Assembly: GCF_000380165.1 (NCBI RefSeq)
Contig: NZ_KB904635.1
Location: 210,484 to 274,483 of the forward strand
Direction of reading: 5' to 3'
Origin: Wenjunlia vitaminophila DSM 41686
GTDB taxonomy: Bacteria; Actinomycetota; Actinomycetes; Streptomycetales; Streptomycetaceae
DNA length: 64,000 nucleotides
The translations under genes and the position numbers were made by a program. Below the pieces are notes generated by a model. That model was not told the DNA's origin, made no database searches, and was given only the letters and a program-made list of their open reading frames with translations. Shown in pieces: positions 24,654-31,999 of this stretch; position 1 is the first letter of the stretch, and every line of letters begins with the position of its first letter.

Positions 24654-26372
24654 GTGGGAACCGATCTGGCAGAACTGGCACGGGCCTGGTTGGCCGAGGA
24701 CCCCGACCCGCGGACCCGGGACGAGCTGAGCGCGCTGCTCACCGCCGCGACCGGCTCCCCGCCCGACGCCCGGGCCGAGGCGGAGCTGGCCGACCGGTTC
24801 GCGGGAACCCTCCAGTTCGGCACGGCGGGACTGCGCGGCGAACTCGGCGCGGGCCCCAACCGGATGAACCGCGTCGTGGTGATCCGTGCCGCCGCCGGGC
24901 TCGCCGCGTACCTGCGGCAGCGGGCGGAACCGGCCGGCGAGCCGGGGCTCGTGGTGGTCGGTTACGACGCCCGACACCGGTCCGCGGAGTTCGCCAGGGA
25001 CACCGTCGCGGTGATGGTCGGGGCCGGGCTGCGGGCCGCGTTGCTGCCCCGTCCGCTGCCCACCCCGGTGCTCGCGTTCGCCGTGCTGCACCTCGGGGCC
25101 GCGGCGGGGGTGATGGTGACGGCGAGCCACAACCCGCCGCAGGACAACGGGTACAAGGTGTACCTCGGCGACGGGATGCAGATCGTGCCCCCCGCGGACG
25201 CCCAGATCTCCGCCGCGATCGAGGCGGTGGGCCCGCTCGCCGGTGTCCCGCTGGCCGAGTCCGGCTGGGAGACGTTGGACGACGCCGTGGTCGAGGCGTA
25301 CCTGGACCGCGCCACCGACGTGGTGCACGGCGGCTCCTCCCGTGACGTCTCCGTGGTCTACACCCCCATGCACGGGGTGGGTGGTGAGGTCCTCACCTCC
25401 GCGTTCACCCGGGCCGGCTTCCCCGCGCCGGCGGTGGTGGCCGAGCAGGCGACCCCCGACCCGGACTTCCCGACCGTGGCGTTCCCCAACCCGGAGGAGC
25501 CCGGGGCGATGGACCTCGCGTTCGCCCTCGCCGAGTCGGCGGAGCCGGACATCGTGATCGCCAACGACCCGGACGCCGACCGGTGCGCGGTCGCCGTGCC
25601 CGTCCCGCCCGGGGCGCACGACGAGGGCGGGGGGCGGAAGTGGCGCATGCTGCGGGGGGACGAGGTCGGGGCGCTGCTCGCGGTGCACCTGGTGAGCAAG
25701 CACGTCGAGGGCACGTTCGCCACCTCCATCGTCTCCTCGTCGCTGCTCGCCCGGATCGCCACGGCCGCGGGCCTGGGGTACGCCGAGACGCTGACCGGTT
25801 TCAAGTGGATCGCCCGCACGCCCGAGTTGGCCTTCGGGTACGAGGAGGCACTGGGCTACTGCGTGGACCCCGGCGGGGTGCGGGACAAGGACGGCATCAC
25901 CGCGGCGCTGCTGGTCGCCGAGCTGGCCGCGGCCCTGAAGCACCAGGGACGTACCCTCACCGACCTGCTGGACGACATCGCGGTGGAGTACGGGCTGCAC
26001 GCCACCGACCAGCTCTCCGTGCGGGTGGCGGACCTGACCACCATCTCCAAGGCGATGACCAGGCTGCGGGAGTCCCCGCCGACCGAGCTCGCGGGGCTGC
26101 GGGTGACCGCGGCCGACGACCTGCGCGCCGGGGCGTTCGGCCTGCCCCCGACCGACGGACTGCGCTACCGGCTGACGCGGGAGGGTGAGGGACCGGCGGT
26201 GTCCTCCGCGCGGGTGGTGGTGCGGCCCAGCGGCACCGAGCCCAAGCTGAAGTGCTACCTGGAGGTGGTGATCCCGGTGACCGCGGCCAACGTCCTGGCC
26301 CCGTGCCGGGTTCTGGCCACGTCGGTGCTCGACGCGCTCAAGGAGGACCTGGCCACCGCGGCCGGGATCTGA
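24654..26372 (+). CDS. pmmB: Phosphohexomutase / putative phosphopentomutase
   Basis: A 572-residue member of the alpha-D-phosphohexomutase family: the phosphoserine loop TASHNPP near residue 160, the metal loop DPDADR near 305, the sugar-specificity loop GFKWIARTPELAFGYEEALGY near 385 and the phosphate loop RPSGTEPK near the end. Its length and the EEALGY segment fit the PGM2-like subgroup, which includes phosphopentomutases. No DeoB-type phosphopentomutase is in the window, so this enzyme, right after purine nucleoside phosphorylase, is a good candidate to convert (deoxy)ribose-1-P to the 5-phosphate. GTG at 24654 has AGGAG six bases upstream. The symbol follows the mycobacterial name; the substrate is inferred. 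Confidence 0.9.
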   Translation: MGTDLAELARAWLAEDPDPRTRDELSALLTAATGSPPDARAEAELADRFAGTLQFGTAGLRGELGAGPNRMNRVVVIRAAAGLAAYLRQRAEPAGEPGLVVVGYDARHRSAEFARDTVAVMVGAGLRAALLPRPLPTPVLAFAVLHLGAAAGVMVTASHNPPQDNGYKVYLGDGMQIVPPADAQISAAIEAVGPLAGVPLAESGWETLDDAVVEAYLDRATDVVHGGSSRDVSVVYTPMHGVGGEVLTSAFTRAGFPAPAVVAEQATPDPDFPTVAFPNPEEPGAMDLAFALAESAEPDIVIANDPDADRCAVAVPVPPGAHDEGGGRKWRMLRGDEVGALLAVHLVSKHVEGTFATSIVSSSLLARIATAAGLGYAETLTGFKWIARTPELAFGYEEALGYCVDPGGVRDKDGITAALLVAELAAALKHQGRTLTDLLDDIAVEYGLHATDQLSVRVADLTTISKAMTRLRESPPTELAGLRVTAADDLRAGAFGLPPTDGLRYRLTREGEGPAVSSARVVVRPSGTEPKLKCYLEVVIPVTAANVLAPCRVLATSVLDALKEDLATAAGI

Positions 26373-26431
26373 CGGACACCCGGACCCGCCGCCCCGGCAC
26401 GGCCTGACACCCCGGGGACGGACCAGACGAC

Positions 26432-26464
26432 GGGCGGGCGCGCCGCCAGACGACGCGCCCGCCC
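26432..26464. terminator. Stem-loop between convergent genes
   Basis: A perfect 11-base stem (26432-26442 with 26454-26464) and an 11-base loop lie between the mutase stop and the stop of the leftward rhamnosidase gene. Likely a bidirectional terminator. Confidence 0.7.
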
Positions 26465-26484
26465 ACCAGGCGTCGGCCCGGGTG

Positions 26485-28785
26485 TCACCCCAGGTGGGAG
26501 CGGAGTACGTGGTGGCCGGCCCCCACCGCGTCCACGTAGACGAACTCACCGTCGCTGCTGGCCCTGGCACCACCGACCGCCCGGGAGCCGTCCCAGACGG
26601 TGCGGCCGTCGAGGGTCACGCTGACCCGCTCGCCGCGGGTCGGGACGGCGAGCCGCCCGACGGTTCCGCTCGGGGCCGTGGCCTTCAGGACGACACCGTC
26701 GCGGCCGGCCCGCCAGGAGGCGCTGATGTTCCCGTGCGGGGTCGGCACCTCGCCCTGGGCCCAGGTCAGGTCACCGGTGTTCGGGACGATCGCGTACGAC
26801 GAGTACCCGGGTCCGGTCGGCTGCACCCCGAGCACCTGGGTAGTCAGGGCAACCGTCGGGCCGGACGCCCAGCCGTGGGCCAGGCTGGTGAACTGCTTGA
26901 TCCCCGGGTTCCCCGACGGGTCGGCCTTCTCCCAGAAGGTGCTGCCCGGGTCCTGGGAGAGCTGGTGGCCCCAGAACGTCCGCATCAGGTCCAGGGCGCT
27001 GTTGTCCACCTCGCCGCTGGAGTCGGTCGCCTCCAGGCGGGCGCTGGTCTCGAACCAGCTCGGCAGCGGCTCGTAGAACGGCCTGATGGACGCGTTGGGG
27101 GTGCTGGGCGACACGGTGTACGCGCCGTACGGACCCCAACTGTTGCGCCGCAGGTAGTCCAGTGCGCGCGTCGCCTGTTCGTCGTCGGCGACACCGGTGA
27201 GCACCGCGGTGGCGTTGGCGTCCTGGGGGTAGGCGCCGGGGATCTCCCGGGAGAGCCGGTACGCCCCGGTCTCCTCGTCCCACAGCTCCTCGTTGATGGC
27301 GTCCTTCACCGCGGCTGCCCGGGAGGCGTAGCCGGACGCGTCGGCCTTGTGGCCGGTGACCCGGGCGAGCCTCGCCATCTGCTCGAGGTTCCGGGCGTAG
27401 AGGGCGTTGATGTACGTCTCGTGTCCGCAGTCGCTGTAGCCGTAGTGGCCGCAGGAGCCGACCTCCTGGAACGAGATCAGGCCCTTCGGGTCGTCCGCGC
27501 GCACCCCTTCCAGCCAGGCCGTGGCCCTGGTGAGCTGGGGCCACCACCGCTCGACGTACTCCTGGTCGCCGGTGTACAGCCAGTGCGTGTACAGGTTGTG
27601 GATGAACCAGGTGACGTACTCGCCGTACACCCGCAGCTCGTTCTGGTTGTGCTGGCCGACCAGGCTGGCCGCGGGCACGTAGCCGTCGGGGAGCTGCTGG
27701 GCGGCGAGCGAGGACAGCGAGTTCTCCACCGCGGGGACGTCGTCGGTGCTCAGGTACGCGACGGGGGCCTGCACCGCGAGGTCGCCCTGCCAGACGATCC
27801 GGTCGCGCTTGCCGCCGTCGAAGATGACCGCCTCGTTCGGGTCGGCGTGCGGGACCTGCGCGTCCGCGTGGTCCGCCTCCCCCGGCTCGTACGGCCACTT
27901 CTTGGCGGTGTTGGACATCCAGGTGTTGAGCTGGACGGTGTAGGCGCCGGCGTACCAGATCTTGTTGAGTTCGTTGTCGCTGGACAGGAACCAGCCGTCG
28001 TAGGCCGCGGGGTTCTCCGCCTTGGGGACGGCGCCGAAGTCCAGCGACACGCCGTCGACGTCCACCCAGCCCTCCCCGTCGAGGAACAGGGTGGCGTAGC
28101 GGAACGCGCCGCGCAGTTGGGTGTCGGTCAGCGTGGCCGGCAGGTTCGCCGGGTCGATCTCCAGGGTGTGGCTGTCGTTGTCGTAGGTGTAGGGAACGCC
28201 CGGGTACCCGTTCCAGATGTTGGCGGTGTCACAGCCCGGTGCGTGGGCCGCCTGCCCGTTGTTGTCCTCGGGGTCGAACGCGGCGTACAACTGCGACTCG
28301 CTGAAGCAGACGTGCAGCTCGGGCGGTGTCTCGGAGGCCCCGGAGACCCGGACCTTGACGGTGCCGCCGACGTTCTTGCCGAAGTCCAGGGTGAGCAGCG
28401 GGGACAGGGTGCGGTCGCCCTTGCTCACCAGCCTGACCGGGGAGTCCCCGCCGCCGAGGGCCGCCTTCGGGTCGCCCTTGATCTCCCCGCCGCGCGGGTC
28501 GGCGGACAGCACCGACACCGGCTTGACGGTGCGTCCGGTCGGGGCGAGGACGTACGGCTGCCACTGCCCGGGGCGCGGCCGGTACCCGTCCTCAGCCCAG
28601 GGGCCCGACTGCTCCCCGGCCGCGGCGGCGCCGAACGTGCTGCTGGACTGGGTGCCGGTGGCCGCGGTCGCGGTCGGGGGCGTGGCGGACGCGTCCCAGA
28701 CGAATGGGGTGAGGACGCCGAGCAGCGCCACCGAGCTGGTGATCGTGGCCAGTCTGGTCCTGCGGTATCTCGCGGATGTCGTCAT
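26485..28785 (-). CDS. Secreted GH78-type alpha-L-rhamnosidase (copy 1)
   Basis: Predicted exported glycoside hydrolase releasing terminal alpha-L-rhamnose from plant or microbial polysaccharides. The 766 residues start with a signal peptide (positive MTTSARYRRTRLA, then a hydrophobic core). A beta-sandwich with LTLDFGKNVGGTVKVRVSG follows. The (alpha/alpha)6 catalytic barrel begins near residue 270 (IWYAGAYTVQLNTW), with the acidic stretch FDGGKRDRIVWQGD that carries the putative acid residues. A C-terminal beta-domain includes TPHGNISASW. ATG at 28785 has GGAGGG upstream. The paralogue at 28813 ends 27 bases before it, so the two form one operon. Confidence 0.88.
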   Translation of the reverse strand: MTTSARYRRTRLATITSSVALLGVLTPFVWDASATPPTATAATGTQSSSTFGAAAAGEQSGPWAEDGYRPRPGQWQPYVLAPTGRTVKPVSVLSADPRGGEIKGDPKAALGGGDSPVRLVSKGDRTLSPLLTLDFGKNVGGTVKVRVSGASETPPELHVCFSESQLYAAFDPEDNNGQAAHAPGCDTANIWNGYPGVPYTYDNDSHTLEIDPANLPATLTDTQLRGAFRYATLFLDGEGWVDVDGVSLDFGAVPKAENPAAYDGWFLSSDNELNKIWYAGAYTVQLNTWMSNTAKKWPYEPGEADHADAQVPHADPNEAVIFDGGKRDRIVWQGDLAVQAPVAYLSTDDVPAVENSLSSLAAQQLPDGYVPAASLVGQHNQNELRVYGEYVTWFIHNLYTHWLYTGDQEYVERWWPQLTRATAWLEGVRADDPKGLISFQEVGSCGHYGYSDCGHETYINALYARNLEQMARLARVTGHKADASGYASRAAAVKDAINEELWDEETGAYRLSREIPGAYPQDANATAVLTGVADDEQATRALDYLRRNSWGPYGAYTVSPSTPNASIRPFYEPLPSWFETSARLEATDSSGEVDNSALDLMRTFWGHQLSQDPGSTFWEKADPSGNPGIKQFTSLAHGWASGPTVALTTQVLGVQPTGPGYSSYAIVPNTGDLTWAQGEVPTPHGNISASWRAGRDGVVLKATAPSGTVGRLAVPTRGERVSVTLDGRTVWDGSRAVGGARASSDGEFVYVDAVGAGHHVLRSHLG

Positions 28786-28812
28786 CGGGTGAACCCTCCT
28801 CGGTTCGGTGGC

Positions 28813-31419
28813 TCAGCGGGTGGTGGCCGCAAGGCTGGTGTGACCGGTCACGCCGGACACCCGGAGGTAGCCGTCACGCAGTTCGACGCCGTCGCTGAGC
28901 GCCTCGCCGTCGCGCCAGACGACCTCGCCGTTGACCCGCAGCTCGGTGACGTCCTCGGCGGGCACCCCGGCGGTTCCGCTGGTGCCGGTCGGCGCGGAGA
29001 CCACGAGGGACATGGTGTGGCCGGTGAGCTTCCAGGCCGCTTCGATGTCGCCGTGCGGAGTGGGCACGACGCCCTGGGCCCAGCGCAGGTCACCACCGGG
29101 GTGCGGCAGGACGGAGAAGGACTCGAACCCCCCGGCGGTCGGGGTGACTCCGAGCACCTCGTTGGTGAGGAACGACGTCGGGGCCGCCGCCCAGCCGTGG
29201 GACAGGCTCGTGTAGGACCCGAGTTGGAAGCCCCCGGTCGGCGAGACGTTCTCCCAGAAGGTGCCGGGGTTGTCGCCGCCCAGCATGTGCCCCCAGGTCC
29301 GCTTCACCAGGTCGAGCGCCGCGTCGTTGCCGGCGTCGCTGTTCTGGTCGGCGTACGCCTGCAGCGCGTGGGAGGTGACGAACGGGCTGATGTACCGGGG
29401 CACCACGTCACCGGAGACGTCGTTGGTGAGGTCCCCGTACTTCCCGGCGAGTTCCTCCTTGAAGAACCGCAGCACCGCGTCGGCGCGGTCACCCGTGGCC
29501 ACCCCGGCCATCACCGCCATGGCGTTGCCGTCCTGGGGGTGTGCGGAGCTGCCGGGCTCGGTCACGTAGGCGCCGGCCGAGGCGTCCCAGAGCTGGGCGT
29601 TGACGGCCTTGGCCGTCCGCTCGGCCGCCGCCCGGTAGCTGCGCGCCAGGTCCTCGTCGCCCTCCACCGCCGCCGCCTGCGCGGCGAGCTTCAGCACGTG
29701 GACGTAGACGGCGTTGTCGTAGGTCTCCTTGCCGGCGTTGCCGTAGCCCCAGTGGCCCGAGGCCCCGTCCGGGACCACCAGCAGGCCGTCGTCGGCGACC
29801 AGCGACTCGAACCACGCCACGTTCTTCTTCAGGGTGGACCAGTAGCGGTCGAGGAAGGCGCGGTCACCGGTGTAGAGGTAGTGCTGCCACAGGTTGTGGA
29901 TCCACCAGGCCGCGTACTCCCCCCACGCCGGGTGGTAGCCCGTGCCCGGCAGGTACAACCCGGGCACCTGGCCCGAGGGGAACTGGCCCTTGGCCATGAA
30001 GCTGACGGCGTTGGCGGACGGGTCCGACTGGCCGGTGGTCAGGTACGACACCTCGTTGGCCACGGCGTTGTCACCGCCCCAGATCATCCGGTCCCGCTTG
30101 GCCCCGTCGCTGATGACCGTCGTCCCCTCGCCGATGACCTCGTCGTTGGTCACCGGTCCCGGCTGCGCCGGGTACGGGCGGCCGGTGGTCGGGTCGATGG
30201 TGGACATCTGCACGGTGTACGCGCCGGCGTACCACATCCGGTTCAGCGTCTGGTCGCTGGAGAGGAAGGCGCCCCGGTAGCCGCGCAGGTCGGGGTTGGT
30301 CGGATCGGCGGTGAAGTGCAGCCCGAGGTCGGACAGGTCCACCGAGCCGGAGCCGCTGAGGTACACCATCAGGTAGCGGAAGCCACCGCGGATCACCGGG
30401 TCGGAGACGGTCCTGGTCCCCTGCTCCAGGGGGAACGAGTGGGTTTCGGTCGCGATGTTCGGCGGGTCCTGGCTGAAGTCTGACTCCGTGGTCATGAACT
30501 GCTGGCTCTCGCTGAAGGCGAGGTTCAGCGTCGGGGCGCCACTGCGGGTGCGGGCGGTGACCTGGACCGTGCCACCGACCTCCTGGCCGAAGTCGTAGAC
30601 CACGTAGGGGCGGCCGTGGACGTCGGTCCGCAGGGAGGTGGTGCCGCCGCGGAAGGCCCCGTTGGGATTGCGCACGGAGCCGCCGTACGGGGCCGGTGGG
30701 GCCTGGCTGGCCTCGTCGCCGAGCACCCACACGTTGGCGATCCGGGCACCGGGCCCCGGGTCGTCCGCGTTGCGGAAGGTGATCCGGAAGTCCTCGGCGG
30801 AGCCGATCGCCTGCCGCGGCACGGTCACCTCGTAGTGCACCAGGCCGACCATGTCGTGCCACACGCCGCTCTGCCCGGTGTCCGGCCGGCGTTCGTGCAC
30901 CACCTCGCCGTTGACCAGGACCTGGTAGTGGGCGGTGGCGCTGCCGGCCTCCTCGATCCGCAGCCGGACGTCGCCGTCTCCGGACGGCGCCAGCATCCGG
31001 TAGCCGAACTCGGCACCCGGGACGTTGGGGCCGGCCTGGCGGACCACCGCGCCGTCGGTCTTCCTCGTCGTGCTCTGTCCCGCCCGGAGGTCGTGGCCTT
31101 CGGTCTCCGAGCCGGGGGAGGAAGCGGTGACGAAGTCCGTGTTGGCCACGGTCGCCTCGACGGCACGCCGCGGCAGCACCTGCCGGGAGGAGGGCGCGAG
31201 GTTGTACCGGTCGGCGGTGGAGATGCCGGGAAGCCCGAGGACGGCGCCGGGGGACCGCCCGTCGGTGACGGTCGGCCAGGCGGCGGCGGTGCTTCCGGGT
31301 GCGGTGGAGGCGACACCCGGGGTGCTCGCGGCGACCACCGCGGTCAGCGCGGCGAACCCGACCAGGGCGGTGGGCCAGGTGCGTCGCAGGAGGGGGTTCG
31401 TTCGTCTGGTGGGCGCCAT
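28813..31419 (-). CDS. Secreted GH78-type alpha-L-rhamnosidase (copy 2)
   Basis: An 868-residue paralogue of the downstream gene, with a signal peptide (MAPTRRTNPLLRRTW and a long hydrophobic core) and an extra N-terminal galactose-binding-like beta domain (residues about 100-240, VLVNGEVVHERRP). The common sandwich (VYDFGQEVGGTVQVTARTRSG) follows, then the (alpha/alpha)6 barrel (MWYAGAYTVQMST, SDGAKRDRMIWGGD) and the C-terminal domain (TPHGDIEAAW). The two enzymes share these motifs but only moderate overall identity, so the duplication is old and substrates may differ. The start is ATG at 31419 with GAGGAG upstream. This is the first gene of the pair. A LacI-like half-conserved operator lies 68-81 bases upstream. 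Confidence 0.88.
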   Translation of the reverse strand: MAPTRRTNPLLRRTWPTALVGFAALTAVVAASTPGVASTAPGSTAAAWPTVTDGRSPGAVLGLPGISTADRYNLAPSSRQVLPRRAVEATVANTDFVTASSPGSETEGHDLRAGQSTTRKTDGAVVRQAGPNVPGAEFGYRMLAPSGDGDVRLRIEEAGSATAHYQVLVNGEVVHERRPDTGQSGVWHDMVGLVHYEVTVPRQAIGSAEDFRITFRNADDPGPGARIANVWVLGDEASQAPPAPYGGSVRNPNGAFRGGTTSLRTDVHGRPYVVYDFGQEVGGTVQVTARTRSGAPTLNLAFSESQQFMTTESDFSQDPPNIATETHSFPLEQGTRTVSDPVIRGGFRYLMVYLSGSGSVDLSDLGLHFTADPTNPDLRGYRGAFLSSDQTLNRMWYAGAYTVQMSTIDPTTGRPYPAQPGPVTNDEVIGEGTTVISDGAKRDRMIWGGDNAVANEVSYLTTGQSDPSANAVSFMAKGQFPSGQVPGLYLPGTGYHPAWGEYAAWWIHNLWQHYLYTGDRAFLDRYWSTLKKNVAWFESLVADDGLLVVPDGASGHWGYGNAGKETYDNAVYVHVLKLAAQAAAVEGDEDLARSYRAAAERTAKAVNAQLWDASAGAYVTEPGSSAHPQDGNAMAVMAGVATGDRADAVLRFFKEELAGKYGDLTNDVSGDVVPRYISPFVTSHALQAYADQNSDAGNDAALDLVKRTWGHMLGGDNPGTFWENVSPTGGFQLGSYTSLSHGWAAAPTSFLTNEVLGVTPTAGGFESFSVLPHPGGDLRWAQGVVPTPHGDIEAAWKLTGHTMSLVVSAPTGTSGTAGVPAEDVTELRVNGEVVWRDGEALSDGVELRDGYLRVSGVTGHTSLAATTR

Positions 31420-31999
31420 GGACGTGGGCTCCTCGCGTCGGAGAGTGGGAGTGGTGGACCAGCGGATGGCGGGGAATCACCGGCAATTGAAACGTCTCAG
31501 TGGCCGGAAACATAACCCCGGGACCTACGCCTCACAAGATGCCTGCACGAAGAACTCCCCATCCCCCTCGCGGAGATAGCTTCCCAACCGGGGCATTCCC
31601 ACCATCGCAACCGGGTGTCTCAGCCACGACGCCACCCCCACCCTGAGGCCTGGACAGCACATGGAATGAATTGTTTCAATGACAGCCCACGTGCCCTCTC
31701 CACGAGGAGCGGAACCGGAGGGCCACCCTCCTGTCCCACGGCCACCACCTGCGCGGGGTGCCCGGCCCACACCTTCGTGCGATTGGCCAGCGGGAGCGCC
31801 AGGGAACACCGACCGTCTCGCCGCTCGGCTGCGACAGCGGAGGAGCATGCGTGTCAGGCAACAGGGCCCAACCGATCCGGCACGGAGCGTCACCGACCCA
31901 CTCCGCGTTGTTCCACGCGGCGCGTGACCACGCTACGGTCACCACATGTGTGGGTGCCCGGCCAGTGAGGGACCCGGCAACATCGCCAGAGGAGAGCGG
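31420..31999. promoter_or_regulatory. Divergent region with LacI-like box
   Basis: About 580 bases between the rhamnosidase operon and the STAND gene, clearly less GC-rich than the core genes. TTGAAACGTCTCAG at 31487-31500 resembles the LacI-family palindrome TTGAAACGTTTCAA (two mismatches) and is well placed for the rhamnosidase promoter. A second A/T-rich piece, ATTG-TTT-CAAT, lies near 31670-31682. Open frames in the region have no protein-like features. The STAND ribosome-binding site GAGGAG is at the right end. Confidence 0.5.

Noticed and set aside
26482-30483. A 1333-codon open frame on the + strand across the rhamnosidase genes
   Set aside because: It is antisense to two genes with clear signal peptides and glycosidase motifs, and it encodes only Gly/Val/Arg/Asp-rich sequence. 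GC-rich third positions make such mirror frames common here.
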